Below are positions 19,939 through 32,095 of a stretch of 64,000 nt of DNA, piece after piece; positions within the stretch are counted from its first letter, which is position 1; each line of letters starts with the position of its first letter. Source of the DNA: Halostreptopolyspora alba (GTDB lineage Bacteria > Actinomycetota > Actinomycetes > Streptosporangiales > Streptosporangiaceae). Location of the stretch: the NCBI GenBank assembly GCA_003725585.1, contig RJMB01000015.1:79308-143307 (forward strand), written 5' to 3'. The notes beneath the pieces were generated by a model that was given only the letters and a program-made list of their open reading frames with translations, ran no database searches and was not told the DNA's origin. A program made the translations under genes and the position numbers.

Positions 19939-20377
19939 CCCCAGAATCCGGGCGTCTTTGGGGATTGATTCGCGTGGTGGGACCCCGCGTAACGCCAAGG
20001 CTGGGCAAACACCATCAAAAGGGAGTATCTCCCGTACTTCACCCCACGGTGACGTATCTTATCGTGGGGGTTGGTCAATAAGGGTCCACGGAATTCACTA
20101 CGCGCTGGTAACGATTCCGGTGAACAGTGCCCGGGACACCCCGGGGATTCGGTGGTTTTGCTCCCGAACTCATCGCATTTGGGGAGTCGGCGGGAAAAGT
20201 CCGGTATTTGCGGGGGTAGGAGCGGCGTCTCGGGGCGTGGGTGCGGGGGACTCGGATATATCTCTCACCACCTGCGCAAACGGGTGTTTCGCCGATAAAC
20301 TGGGCCGAATCGGGTGCTCATGGGGAGGGCCGCGCACGCGGAATGGGAACCCGGGACGACATGGGGATGATCTACAC
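19939..20377. other. Intergenic region between aspS and the PP2C phosphatase
   Basis: About 440 bases. A CCCCAGA/TTTGGGG stem (19939-19963) directly after aspS followed by ATTGATT looks like a terminator. Downstream are two inverted repeats: GGGAG-TAT-CTCCC (20021-20033) and CCCCACG/CGTGGGG (20042-20048 with 20063-20069). Either could be an operator for the phosphatase gene. An AT-rich patch lies near 20255-20265. The frame of the phosphatase is open further upstream, but that sequence lacks homology and a ribosome-binding site. Confidence 0.5.
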
Positions 20378-22396
20378 GTGAACCGCTCAACCGGCTCAAC
20401 GGAGGGCTTCGCCGGATCCCGAACACCTCCGGAAAGCCCCCGAAGCGACGCGGAGAATCGTGCCGGCGAGGCGTTCCACCACGCGCCGACCGCGATGGTC
20501 GTCGCCGACCAGTCCGGCGACATCCTCCTGGTCAACTCGGCGTTCACCGCCCTGACCGGGGTGTCCCAGTCCGAGGGGGCGGGTGTTGCCTGGCCGCGGC
20601 TGCTGCTCGAGGACGACGTCGACCGCGGGTGGGAGATGCACCGGGACGCGCTCTCGGCCGGGTCCAGGACAGGCGAGAGTCCCGTGGCCGTGTCGGGCGC
20701 CTCCCCGCGGCGCGTGATGGTCGAGTGTCGCGCGCTTCCCGGCGGAGGCGACGACGAGCACCCCGAAGTGATCGTGGCGCTGCGCACGTCCCCCAGGGAC
20801 GAGGAGACGCTACGGGCCATCAGCGAACTGCGCACCGAGAGCGCCGAAACCACACTGTGGACGCTCAACCTGCGTACCGGCAGGCTGAGCGAGCTGTTCG
20901 GCCCCTCACCTCTGGGCCAGCTACTCGCCGGCGATGAGGCCACCCTGGAGGACTGCCTGTCCCGCGTCCACCGTGACGACGTCGCCCGGCTGCGCGATGC
21001 CATGGAGACAGCCAACCAGGGCCGGGACTACGAGCAGCAGTTCAGGATGTTCGACCTGGTCGGCGACGAACGGTGGTTGTGGGCCCGCGCCCGCTACCTC
21101 CCCGGGGAAACGCCGAGGCTCGTCGGCTTCGTCGACGACGTCACCGACCGCGTCCAGCTCGTCCGGCGGCTGGCGGACCGCCGCAGGATCGAGGCCGCCC
21201 AGGGCCGCCAGGTGACCGAACTCGCCGCGAAACTCGTCTCCGCCACCACCGCTGACGAGGTCACCGGTCTCCTCGCCGAGGACTTCGTGCCGATCTTCGG
21301 CGGCACCAGCGCCTCCGTGATGCTGGTCGAGGACAACGTTCTGCGGTCGGCCCCCTCCACGGTCGAGCGCACGGGTACCACCGGCATGATCGACGGCCGG
21401 GACGCCACCGACGCCAGCTTTCCGATGGGCGCGGTGGCCCAGGACCGCCAACCCCGGTTCTTCGAGAGCCGGGCGGAGATGCTGGAGCGGTTTCCCACCG
21501 CGCACGACCTCCTGCGGCACACGAGTGCCCAGTCCTGGGCGACCGTACCGATCTTCGGCGATCGGCGGGTCGCGCTCGGTGTCTGGCAGGTCGCCTGGGA
21601 CCAGCCACACCACGCCACTCCCGACGAGCGCGCCCTGATGCTCACCCTGGCCGGGCTGGCGGGCCAGGCGCTGCAACGGGTCAACCGCCAGCAGGCCGAG
21701 TTGGAGCTCGCCGACGCCATCCAGCGCCGCATGCTCCCCCCGCAACTGCCCGACTTCGACGACATCAACGTCACGGCCCGGTACCTACCGGCGAGGGCCG
21801 GCTGGCGTGTGTGCGGCGACTTCTACGACGTGATCCGGCTGCCCGAGCACCAGGTGGGCCTGCTCGTGGGTGACGTGCAGGGGCACGGGGTCGAGGCCGC
21901 GGCCGCCATGGGGCAGATTCGGATCGCGTTTCGCGCCTACGCCGCCAACCAGGCCGATCCCGGGATGGTGGTGGCCGAGACCAACCGGCTACTCACCGAG
22001 ACCGGCGAGATCGTGTTCGCGACCTGCGGCTACCTCGTGCTCGACCTCGACTCCGGCGAGATGCGCGCCGCGTGGGCGGGCCAGCCCCCGGCGCTCATCG
22101 CCACGACCGAAGATTTCGACACCTGGCAGCCCGAGACCGGGCCACCGGTGGGGGTCGACTCCAACAGCAAGTACCCCGTCACCACCCGCATGCTGGCCCC
22201 CGACGAAACCCTGCTGATGTGCTCCGACGGCCTCGTGGAGAGCTCCCGGGTGCACATGGACGACGGCCTGCAACGCGTGGGGCGGGCGCTGCGTGCCCTG
22301 GCCGCCGACGTCGACGCCGCCGCCACCTCACTCGCCTCGCTGACACCGGCCGGCCGAGGCGACGACATCGCGTTCCTGATCGCGCGGATGGTCTAG
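20378..22396 (+). CDS. PAS-PAS-GAF-PP2C (SpoIIE-type) serine phosphatase
   Basis: 672 residues from GTG 20378, with GGGGA about 10 bases upstream. Domain order: a PAS domain near residues 30-110 (FHHAPTAMVVADQSGDILLVN), a second PAS near 150-255 (ending GFVDDVTDRVQLVRRLADR), a GAF domain near 280-440, and a PP2C/SpoIIE phosphatase from about 450. The phosphatase metal residues are in CGDFYD, GDVQGHG, CSDGLVE and GRGDDIAFL, all intact. Such proteins dephosphorylate anti-anti-sigma factors in stress or developmental switches. No sigma-factor genes are adjacent and no membrane segment is seen, so the signal and partner are unknown. Confidence 0.9.
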   Translation: MNRSTGSTEGFAGSRTPPESPRSDAENRAGEAFHHAPTAMVVADQSGDILLVNSAFTALTGVSQSEGAGVAWPRLLLEDDVDRGWEMHRDALSAGSRTGESPVAVSGASPRRVMVECRALPGGGDDEHPEVIVALRTSPRDEETLRAISELRTESAETTLWTLNLRTGRLSELFGPSPLGQLLAGDEATLEDCLSRVHRDDVARLRDAMETANQGRDYEQQFRMFDLVGDERWLWARARYLPGETPRLVGFVDDVTDRVQLVRRLADRRRIEAAQGRQVTELAAKLVSATTADEVTGLLAEDFVPIFGGTSASVMLVEDNVLRSAPSTVERTGTTGMIDGRDATDASFPMGAVAQDRQPRFFESRAEMLERFPTAHDLLRHTSAQSWATVPIFGDRRVALGVWQVAWDQPHHATPDERALMLTLAGLAGQALQRVNRQQAELELADAIQRRMLPPQLPDFDDINVTARYLPARAGWRVCGDFYDVIRLPEHQVGLLVGDVQGHGVEAAAAMGQIRIAFRAYAANQADPGMVVAETNRLLTETGEIVFATCGYLVLDLDSGEMRAAWAGQPPALIATTEDFDTWQPETGPPVGVDSNSKYPVTTRMLAPDETLLMCSDGLVESSRVHMDDGLQRVGRALRALAADVDAAATSLASLTPAGRGDDIAFLIARMV

Positions 22397-22522
22397 GTTC
22401 GGCTTCTTCGAAGCACGACACGGTCGCCCCGAACAGCCGCCCCGAACATGGGTGATCACCGGGTTTCGAACGCCGGGCGGCCACCACGACTCCGCGACAC
22501 ACGGCCCCTCCGGTCGACCGTG

Positions 22523-22550
22523 GTGACACGGAGCGATGGGCATCTAGGCT
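22523..22550 (+). promoter_or_regulatory. Promoter of rarA, probably giving a leaderless mRNA
   Basis: GTGACA (22523-22528) and TAGGCT (22545-22550) are spaced by 16 bases and resemble actinobacterial -35 and -10 elements. Only 7 bases separate the -10 from the GTG start of rarA, so transcription would begin at or next to the start codon. Confidence 0.6.
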
Positions 22551-22557
22551 GGAAGGC

Positions 22558-23877
22558 GTGTCCGAAACACTGTTCGATGATGCCGGTGCCGATGCGCAGC
22601 GCGGTCAGGAGCCCATGGCCGTGCGCATGCGGCCACGAACGCTCGACGAGGTCGCCGGGCAGCGACACCTCCTTGGTGAGGGGAGCCCACTGCGTCGGCT
22701 GGTCGAGGACGACGCCCCGATGTCGCTGTTCCTCTGGGGGCCGCCAGGCACCGGAAAGACGACCCTGGCCACCGTGGTCAGCCGGGCCACCAACCGCAGG
22801 TTCGTCGAACTCTCCGCCGTCAGCGCCGGGGTCAAGGAGGTCCGCGCCGTCATCGACGACGCGCGCCGACGGATGGGGATGAGCGGGGCCCGGACCCTAC
22901 TGTTCGTCGACGAGGTGCACCGGTTCAGCAAGACGCAGCAGGACGCGCTGCTGCCGGCCGTCGAGAACCGGTGGGTCAGCTTCATCGGCGCCACCACCGA
23001 AAACCCGTTCTTCTCGGTTGTGAGCCCGCTGCTCTCGCGGTCGTTGCTGCTCACCCTGGAGACCCTCGAGGATGACGAGATCCGCTCCGTGCTGGCCGAG
23101 GCTCGTACCGACGAGCGTGGCCTCAAGGGGCGCTACACCCTCAGCGACGACGCCGAGGACCACCTCGTACGCCTCGCCGGCGGCGACGCCCGGCGCGCCC
23201 TGACCTACCTGGAGGCGGCCACTCTGGTGGCCGGCTCGCGCGCGGAGGTCACGGTCGACGACGTCGAGCGGGCGGTGGACCGGCACGCGGTGCGTTACGA
23301 CCGTTCGGGAGACCAGCACTATGATGTCATCAGCGCGTTCATCAAGAGTATGCGCGGCAGCGACCCCGACGCGGCACTGCACTACCTGGCCCGGATGATC
23401 GAGGCGGGCGAGGACCCCCGGTTCATCGCGCGCCGGATCGTCGTGCACGCCAGCGAGGACGTCGGCATGGCCGATCCGAGCGCCCTCCAGGTGGCGGTGG
23501 CCGCGGCCCAGGCCGTGGATCTGATCGGGCTTCCCGAGGCGCGGATCAACCTGGCCCAAGCGGTTATCCACATCGCGCTCGCTCCGAAGTCGAACGCGGT
23601 CATCAACGCGATCGACGCCGCAGCGGGCGACGTCCGCGCTGGCCGGGCCGGTCCGGTGCCCGCCCACCTACGCGACGGCCATTACAGAGGAGCGGCCGAG
23701 CTTGGGCACGGCGAGGGGTACCGCTACGCCCACGACTACCCGGGCGGGGTAGCGCCGCAGCAGCACGCCCCCGACGCCGTCGCCGGACGCGAGTACTACC
23801 AGCCCACCACCCACGGCGCCGAACGTCGCTACGGCGAGGTGCTGGACCGCATCAAGGACGCGCTCCGCAACGACTGA
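22558..23877 (+). CDS. rarA: Replication-associated recombination ATPase RarA/MgsA
   Basis: 439-residue AAA+ protein of the clamp-loader group that acts at stalled or damaged replication forks. [20 protein letters not shown] is the family start. Walker A is [15 protein letters not shown], Walker B is [19 protein letters not shown], and sensor 1 is [11 protein letters not shown]. The C-terminal tetramerisation part includes [23 protein letters not shown] and [20 protein letters not shown]. The start is GTG 22558, very close to a -10-like element. The gene converges on the kinase gene across a hairpin. Confidence 0.95.
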   Translation: MSETLFDDAGADAQRGQEPMAVRMRPRTLDEVAGQRHLLGEGSPLRRLVEDDAPMSLFLWGPPGTGKTTLATVVSRATNRRFVELSAVSAGVKEVRAVIDDARRRMGMSGARTLLFVDEVHRFSKTQQDALLPAVENRWVSFIGATTENPFFSVVSPLLSRSLLLTLETLEDDEIRSVLAEARTDERGLKGRYTLSDDAEDHLVRLAGGDARRALTYLEAATLVAGSRAEVTVDDVERAVDRHAVRYDRSGDQHYDVISAFIKSMRGSDPDAALHYLARMIEAGEDPRFIARRIVVHASEDVGMADPSALQVAVAAAQAVDLIGLPEARINLAQAVIHIALAPKSNAVINAIDAAAGDVRAGRAGPVPAHLRDGHYRGAAELGHGEGYRYAHDYPGGVAPQQHAPDAVAGREYYQPTTHGAERRYGEVLDRIKDALRND

Positions 23878-23881
23878 CGAC

Positions 23882-23914
23882 CGGTGGGGGAGTGAGGGAC
23901 GAGGGACCCCACCG
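23882..23914. terminator. Hairpin between convergent rarA and kinase genes
   Basis: Perfect 8-base-pair stem CGGTGGGG (23882-23889) with CCCCACCG (23907-23914) and a 17-base loop, starting 5 bases after the rarA stop. It lies between two genes that end toward each other, so it may serve both. Confidence 0.55.
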
Positions 23915-24003
23915 TAGGGTCCGGAGGTTCCCGGCCCCCAGGCGCAACCGCCCCAGGCGAGCGCGAGCGAGCCCAACAAACACCACTCGGGTGCGGCCAC
24001 CCC

Positions 24004-25548
24004 CTACTCTTCGGGTGGAGCCGGGAAGACCTCCGTGACCCTGGCGATCTCGCGGTCGCCCTCGGTGGAGTCCTCGGCGAACTCCACCTCGGCGATCACC
24101 ACGTCGCCCCAGTTCAGATAATCGGTGAACTCCTGACCGCTCATCTCGTAGGTGCCGCGGTTGTCGTCGTTGATGTGCCCCGGGCCGGGAACGCAGAAGT
24201 TGGCGCAGTAGACCTCGGCGTCCTCGGGGATCACCGCCTCCTCGGACTCGGCGCCCTCGACCTCGACCCACTGCTCGCTCCAGTCGCGGGGGGTGAGGAA
24301 CGCGGCGTCCTCCATGTCGAGTCCGCCCTCCATGGGCTCGACACGGGTGTAGACCCACGGACCGTCCTCGTCTGGCTGCTCTGTCGGGTCGAACCGCACG
24401 ATGGGCGTGGGGTCCTCCTCGGCGTCGGCGGAGTCGGGGGAGGGCGATGCCGCCTGCTGCTCGTCGGTGTCGTCGTTGGGAAGCATCGCGTTGATCGTGG
24501 CCACGACGCCGCCGACGACGAGGGCCGCCGCCAGCAGGGCCCCACCCATGACCAGGGGGGCGCGTCGCCGCTGGCCGGGCTCGCGCGCGTCGATCCGGAT
24601 CATCCGGGGCAGCCGTGCCGGCTCCACGATGCCCTGCCACTCCCGGGCCAGCACCCGGGTGACGGCGGTTCCTCTGGTGGGCTGCCTCTCCTCGGTGGAG
24701 TCGGTGGTGCTCTCCCAGATCGCGATGGTGGAGCCGAGGAGCTCCCGCACCGAGGGCCGGTTGTCGGGATTCTTGTCGAGGGCGCGCTCCAGCAACGGCA
24801 GCAGGGGCGCGGGAACGCCGTCGAGGTCGGGTTCCTCGTCGCGCACGCGCGCGGCGACCACCTCGGGCTCCCCGATCCCGAACGGGAGCCGGCCGGTCGC
24901 CGCGAACGCCACGACCGCGCCCCAGGCGAACACGTCGGAGGCGGGCGACTGTGGCGCACCCGCGTGGCGTTCGGGACTCATCCAGGCCGCCGAGTGGCGC
25001 AGCAGCGACTCGTCCCCCGGGAGGGCGCAGTCGAGAATGCGGGGGCCGGAGCTGCTGAGCAGGATGTTGCTCGGTTTCAGGTCGCCGTGGGCGACGTTCT
25101 TGAGGTGGAGCGCGGAGAGCCCCTCGGACAGGCCGGCGGCGAGCGCGATGAGCCGGCCCTGTCCCATGGCCCCGTGCCGGCGCGCGTACTGCGCCAGCGG
25201 GATGCCCGAGACGTACATCATGGCCAGCCACGGCGGTGTCGCGGAGGTGTCGAAGGCGATCGGCGGAACGTAGCAGCGCCGGTCGACACCGGAGAGCAGG
25301 TGCAGTCGCTGGTCGAGTGCGCTCCGGGTGCGGTCGTCGCTGGCCTGCGCCGCGTGCAGGGTCTTCACCGTGACGAGCGGGTCGTTGCCGCCGGAGGGCG
25401 TGACAGCGGCGTACACCGTGCCGGTACGTCCCGAGCCAATGCGTCCGATGACGAGGTAAGGCCCTATACGCCGTGGGTCCTCGGAGGTGAGCGGGACGAG
25501 GTTCGGCGGTACCAGAACGGAGATCTCCTTCTGGGAACGTCGGCTCAT
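24004..25548 (-). CDS. Transmembrane Ser/Thr protein kinase with degenerate HRD and DFG motifs
   Basis: 514 residues from ATG 25548. The kinase domain spans about residues 28-280: Gly-loop IGRIGSGRTGTVYAA, Lys62 in TVKTL, catalytic loop HGDLKPSN (HRD changed to HGD; Asp156 and Asn161 kept), DCA in place of DFG (Asp173 kept), and SPE in place of APE. A juxtamembrane linker leads to one membrane span at about 331-354. An acidic external region of about 160 residues follows, containing CANFC. Catalytic residues suggest an active but non-RD kinase. The ligand and substrates are unknown. Confidence 0.85.
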   Translation of the reverse strand: MSRRSQKEISVLVPPNLVPLTSEDPRRIGPYLVIGRIGSGRTGTVYAAVTPSGGNDPLVTVKTLHAAQASDDRTRSALDQRLHLLSGVDRRCYVPPIAFDTSATPPWLAMMYVSGIPLAQYARRHGAMGQGRLIALAAGLSEGLSALHLKNVAHGDLKPSNILLSSSGPRILDCALPGDESLLRHSAAWMSPERHAGAPQSPASDVFAWGAVVAFAATGRLPFGIGEPEVVAARVRDEEPDLDGVPAPLLPLLERALDKNPDNRPSVRELLGSTIAIWESTTDSTEERQPTRGTAVTRVLAREWQGIVEPARLPRMIRIDAREPGQRRRAPLVMGGALLAAALVVGGVVATINAMLPNDDTDEQQAASPSPDSADAEEDPTPIVRFDPTEQPDEDGPWVYTRVEPMEGGLDMEDAAFLTPRDWSEQWVEVEGAESEEAVIPEDAEVYCANFCVPGPGHINDDNRGTYEMSGQEFTDYLNWGDVVIAEVEFAEDSTEGDREIARVTEVFPAPPEE

Positions 25549-25986
25549 TGGGGTCCTGTCTTCGACTCGTGCTCGTCTGATCGGTACGCGACGCGTCGCA
25601 TCGTGGCGACAGCGGTCGGGGACGGCGAACCTGCTCCGATTCTCGGTCATGCGTCGACATACGTCGATGCCCGCGACTACCGGGCTCGCGTCCACGGTAG
25701 GAGTCGACCCTAATCCCCTCATGATCCCTATGGTGCGTCGGTCCGGGGGTGTCGTCCCGTGACATGCGGTCTCGTCGGCGCGCTGTGGGGTATTGGGGTG
25801 AGCGCGCCGCCGGGCGCGATAGGGTCAGCCCCAATCGGATCTTCCGGTCCCGCGGCCTGGTGGCCTGAGGGGCATCAGGGGAGCCCGGTCACCGCTGTCC
25901 CGTGCGGCCCCGTGCCGCCGGCAGCCGCGCCCGATCCTCCCACCAGTGTTCGAAGTATGAACGACCGATCTTCTACGGAGTCCCGC
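25549..25986. other. Intergenic region between divergent kinase and DUF948 genes
   Basis: About 440 bases that must hold the promoters of the kinase (minus strand) and of the DUF948-alaS operon (plus strand). GATAGGG near 25819 and the CCCTATGG stretch near 25728 are candidate -10 areas. No open frame here has a ribosome-binding site or recognisable homology. Confidence 0.4.
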
Positions 25987-26379
25987 ATGTTGACCGGAGG
26001 AGAGCTCGCGGCCCTCATCGCCGCGGTGGTTTGGACCGTGCTGGTCGCGTTCCTGTGTGTGACGCTCGTCAAACTCACGCGGCTGCTGTCGGAGACGACC
26101 CGGGTCGTCTCCGAGTTCGGTGAGCGGGCGCGTCCCCTGCTCGACGATGTCGCCTCCACCGTCGAACGTACCGGGAACTCGCTCGACCGGGTCGAGGAGA
26201 TCACGGCGAACGTCGCGACGAGCACGGAGGACATCTCAACCATGACCACGCTCACCCGGTCGGTGGTCACCGGACCCTTGGTGAAGCTGGCGTCGTTCTC
26301 CTACGGGTTGAGCCGTGTCCTCGGGCAGCGTCGGGCACTGGCGCTGGTACGTAGCCGCCGCAGGAGGGAGCGGTCATGA
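25987..26379 (+). CDS. DUF948 membrane-anchored protein
   Basis: 130 residues. ATG 25987 is preferred because GGAG lies 6 bases upstream; an ATG at 25957 lacks one. One N-terminal membrane span ([21 protein letters not shown]) is followed by a helical region with [21 protein letters not shown] and a basic C-terminus. This is the DUF948 pattern, similar to Bacillus YtxG-type general-stress proteins. It overlaps the next small gene by 4 bases, and the pair leads directly into alaS. The function is not known. Confidence 0.8.
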   Translation: MLTGGELAALIAAVVWTVLVAFLCVTLVKLTRLLSETTRVVSEFGERARPLLDDVASTVERTGNSLDRVEEITANVATSTEDISTMTTLTRSVVTGPLVKLASFSYGLSRVLGQRRALALVRSRRRRERS

Positions 26380-26695
26380 TATCCAGGGCGTTCTGTCTGG
26401 TCGCGGGCGTGGCGATCGGGGGGTATGTTGTCCACAAGCTCAACCGGACGGCACGCGCGTGGAGCCCGGGTGGCATCGCGAGCCGCGTGGAGGACCGCGT
26501 CGCCGACTACCGGGCGGCCCTCCGCGAGTTCAACGAGGACGTCCAGAACACCATGGACGCTCGCGAGGCCGAGCTGCTTCGGCGCTACCACCCGGCCGGA
26601 GGCCACGAGCCCGCTGGCCGGGGGGCGGTCATGCCCGGCCGCGCGATCGAGGCTCACCGCACAATCGAATCCCACGACTACAAGGACGGCCGCTG

Positions 26696-26696
<1 letters not shown>
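26376..26696 (+). CDS. Small DUF6167-like membrane protein
   Basis: 106 residues with a short N-terminal hydrophobic segment ([19 protein letters not shown]), then [40 protein letters not shown]. This matches the small DUF6167-type proteins found between a DUF948 gene and alaS in actinobacteria. It overlaps both neighbours: its start overlaps the DUF948 stop, and its TGA shares a base with the alaS ATG. The role is unknown; the position suggests constitutive expression with alaS. Confidence 0.75.
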
Positions 26697-29374
<2,678 letters not shown>

Positions 29375-29387
29375 CATCCCGAGTCAC

Positions 29388-29421
29388 GCGCCGGCCCGGC
29401 GGGGGCAGCCCGGGCCGGCGC
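29388..29421. terminator. GC-rich hairpin after alaS
   Basis: Perfect 12-base-pair stem (29388-29399 with 29410-29421) and a 10-base loop, 13 bases after the alaS stop and about 100 bases before ruvX. It is a probable terminator or attenuator in front of ruvX-mltG-aroE, without a T-tract. Confidence 0.6.
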
Positions 29422-29522
29422 TCGCGGGGGACTACAGAGACCGTTGCCGCACCGACGAGAAGGAAGCCCCGAGTGACGCCACGTAACGCCAACGCCATTC
29501 CCCACATGGGGGAGCCTCCTCG

Positions 29523-30002
29523 TTGAGGCACGGCGCACGTCTCGCGGTCGACCCCGGAAAAGTGCGAATCGGGGTTTCCCGTAGTGATCCCGCTGGCACA
29601 TTGGCGACCCCGGTCGAGACGGTCCCGCGCGGTAAGGGGGATCTGGCCCGCATCGCGGCGCTCGTGCGCGAGCACGAGGTGTTCGAGGTGATCGTCGGTT
29701 ATCCCGCGTCCCTTTCCGGGGCGGAGGGGCCCGCCGCGCGGGGCGCGCGGTCCTTCGCCCACACCCTGGCCCGCAGGCTCGCCCCGGTACCCGTGCGGCT
29801 GGTGGACGAGCGGCTCACCACCGCGACCGCCGAGGGGCAGCTGCGCGGTGGTGCCTCCTACGGCAAGCGGGGTGCGCGGGGTGGTCAGGCGCGGCGCTCG
29901 GTGGTGGACCAGGCCGCCGCCACGGTTCTGCTACAGAGCGCGCTGGACACCGAACGCCAAACCGGCCGCCCGCCGGGGGAGCTCGTGGGAGAAGGCGAAT
30001 GA
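29523..30002 (+). CDS. ruvX: Putative pre-16S rRNA nuclease / Holliday junction resolvase, YqgF family
   Basis: 159 residues from TTG 29523; GGGGGAG lies 8 bases upstream and no in-frame ATG or GTG is nearby. The RNase H-like fold shows RLAVDPGKVRIGVSRSD with the first catalytic Asp, VIVGYPASLSG, and RLVDERLTTATAE with the Glu. A final Asp is in VVDQAAATVLLQ. The family is linked to processing of the 5' end of 16S rRNA in some bacteria. It overlaps mltG by 4 bases (ATGA), the standard alaS-ruvX-mltG-aroE order. Confidence 0.93.
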   Translation: MRHGARLAVDPGKVRIGVSRSDPAGTLATPVETVPRGKGDLARIAALVREHEVFEVIVGYPASLSGAEGPAARGARSFAHTLARRLAPVPVRLVDERLTTATAEGQLRGGASYGKRGARGGQARRSVVDQAAATVLLQSALDTERQTGRPPGELVGEGE

Positions 30003-32089
30003 GCGAGAACGACCCTTACGCGGGGCGCCCGTACTGGGACGGGTACCGTGACCTCCGCCGCTCGTCGTACGACGAACTTCGTTACGGAGATCGGGACCGT
30101 GACCGACCGACGGGCTCCGGTGGGCGTCGGGCCGACCCGGGCGGCGACCCTTCGGTGGATCGCCCACCCCCGGGATCCGGATCCCGGAGCGCCGGCAGTG
30201 CCCCCGATCCGCTGACTGATCCGTGGCCGTACCGGCGTTCCGCGGGTGGGCCGGGGGCGGGCGGTTCCGACGGCGGCCCGTGGACGGACCCGGCGCGGGG
30301 GGCGCCACCCCAGGGCCACCATCCCCGGGGTGGCGGCTACACCGCCTCGTGGGCGCGAGTTCCGCGTGACGGCGATGACCCGCTCACCGGCCCCGGGCCA
30401 CGACACCCCTCGTCGAGCGAGGAGGGGCAGGGTGGCTATCCCACCGGGGAGGACAGTGCCTATGTTCCCCGGCGGGCCAGACCCGACAGCCCCGATGGAA
30501 CCGCTGGACACCAGCCCGGTGACCGGACCGTGCCCGTTCCGGACCAGGATCCCGGCGCTCCCGTCACCGGAGAGAGGACCGGTGACACGGGGTGGGACGA
30601 CGAACGCGAGCGGCCCCGGGGCCGGCGCCGCCGGGCCGATCCGGCAGTCGAAACGGGGGACCACCCGGGCGAGTCCCGCGGGTCGTCGACCGGGTCGCAC
30701 CCCACCGCTTCGCCGGAGTCGGGGTCCCGGCCGCGCGGGCGGCGCCGCCGGGCCGATCCTGAGGCCACGTCGGTCGCTGTGCCCCCGGCGCGTGAACCGG
30801 AGTCAGCGGACCGCCCATCGGCCGGTGGGCGTCGGCGAAGGGCCCACGACCGCTCCCGGAACGACACGGACGACCGGCCGTGGGCCGGGAACGGTGCCGA
30901 CGATGACAACGAGGGGCCGCGGCCCGACGACCCGGACGATCTTTTGGATCACCAGGCGCGCGTGCGAGAGGCGTTCGAGCGCAAGGGCGCCAGCCGCGCC
31001 TCGCGGAACGCGTCCAAGGCCCGCCGCGGTCGCGGCGGGCGCAAGGCCGGTCGTGGCAGGGGACGCCGGTCCAAGCTGGCCATGACCGGCGCGGCCGCGG
31101 TCCTGGCGTTGGCCGTCGCCGCCGGCGGTCTCGCCCTGCGGGCCTACGTGTTCCCACCGGACTTCGACGGTGAGGGCAGCGGCGAGGTCGAGATCGTCAT
31201 CAAGGACGGCGAGACCGGGGCCCAGGTCGGCGACACCCTGGTCGAGGCCGGCGTGGTGGCCAGCACGAGAGCGTTCACCAACGCCCTGGGCGGGGAGGAG
31301 CTCACCCCGGGCACCTACCGGCTGCGCTCGGAGATGAGCGCCGAGTCCGCGGTCGACCTGTTGCTCGACCCGTCGGCGCGCGCCGACAACAAGGTGACGG
31401 TTCGCGAGGGGCTACGCTCCACCCAGGTACTCGACCTGGTGGCCGAGGAGACCCCCATCGAGCGCGAGGAGCTGCAGGCGGCCTACGAGAACCACGAGGC
31501 GCTCGGGCTACCGGAGTACGCCGAGGAGGGGCCGGAGGGCTACCTCTATCCCGACACCTACACCATCACGCCCGACGTCGAGGCCGAGGACGTCCTGGCG
31601 ACGATGGTGGAGCGCTTCAAGCGGACCGCCGAGGAGATCGGGCTGGAGGAGCGAGCCGCCGAGAGTGGCCTGACACCGAACGAGGTCATGGCGAACGCGG
31701 CGATCGTCCAGGCGGAGTCCGGCAGCGCCGAGGACATGCCCAAGATCTCCCGGGTCGTCTACAACCGGCTCGACGCCGAGATGGAGCTGGGCATGGACAG
31801 CACCTGCTTCTACGTGATCGACGAGTACGGCATCGCGCTGACAGAGGACCAGCTTCAACAGTGCCGGGAGGCCGGCAGCGACTACGCCACCTATGGGCGC
31901 AAGGGGCTGCCCGCCGGGCCGTTCGTCAGTCCCGGGAAGGACGCGCTCAACGCGGCCCTCGACCCCGCCGATGGCGACTGGCTCTATTTCGTGGCCACCG
32001 ACCCCGAGGAGGGCGTGACCGAGTTCGCCGAGACCAGCGAGGAGTTCGAGCGCCTGAAAGACGAGTTCGAGGAGAATCGGAGTGAGTGA
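29999..32089 (+). CDS. mltG: Endolytic murein transglycosylase MltG with long disordered N-terminus
   Basis: 696 residues. The first 350 or so are predicted disordered and cytoplasmic, rich in Gly, Arg, Pro and Asp, with a repeated basic motif (RPRGRRRRADP twice, then GGRRRRAHD). One membrane span follows (AMTGAAAVLALAVAAGGLALRA, about residues 361-382), then the external YceG domain with AIVQAESG, where the Glu corresponds to the catalytic one, and YGRKGLPAGPFVSPG. It cuts nascent peptidoglycan and is thought to end glycan strand growth. The N-terminal extension is much longer than in Gram-negative MltG. Confidence 0.93.
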   Translation: MSENDPYAGRPYWDGYRDLRRSSYDELRYGDRDRDRPTGSGGRRADPGGDPSVDRPPPGSGSRSAGSAPDPLTDPWPYRRSAGGPGAGGSDGGPWTDPARGAPPQGHHPRGGGYTASWARVPRDGDDPLTGPGPRHPSSSEEGQGGYPTGEDSAYVPRRARPDSPDGTAGHQPGDRTVPVPDQDPGAPVTGERTGDTGWDDERERPRGRRRRADPAVETGDHPGESRGSSTGSHPTASPESGSRPRGRRRRADPEATSVAVPPAREPESADRPSAGGRRRRAHDRSRNDTDDRPWAGNGADDDNEGPRPDDPDDLLDHQARVREAFERKGASRASRNASKARRGRGGRKAGRGRGRRSKLAMTGAAAVLALAVAAGGLALRAYVFPPDFDGEGSGEVEIVIKDGETGAQVGDTLVEAGVVASTRAFTNALGGEELTPGTYRLRSEMSAESAVDLLLDPSARADNKVTVREGLRSTQVLDLVAEETPIEREELQAAYENHEALGLPEYAEEGPEGYLYPDTYTITPDVEAEDVLATMVERFKRTAEEIGLEERAAESGLTPNEVMANAAIVQAESGSAEDMPKISRVVYNRLDAEMELGMDSTCFYVIDEYGIALTEDQLQQCREAGSDYATYGRKGLPAGPFVSPGKDALNAALDPADGDWLYFVATDPEEGVTEFAETSEEFERLKDEFEENRSE

Positions 32090-32095
32090 CCAGTG

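Noticed and set aside
19958..20377. Longer N-terminus for the PP2C phosphatase
   Set aside because: The frame is open upstream but contains inverted repeats and an AT-rich patch typical of a promoter region, with no domain homology; GTG 20378 has a plausible ribosome-binding site.
22562..22575. LexA-box-like CGAAACACTGTTCG at the start of rarA
   Set aside because: One arm mismatch and the wrong central bases, and it lies inside the coding start; likely chance.
23852..25834. 660-codon minus-strand frame over the kinase gene
   Set aside because: A different frame of the same strand encodes the kinase with clear motifs; this one is a low-complexity Arg/Gly/Pro shadow.
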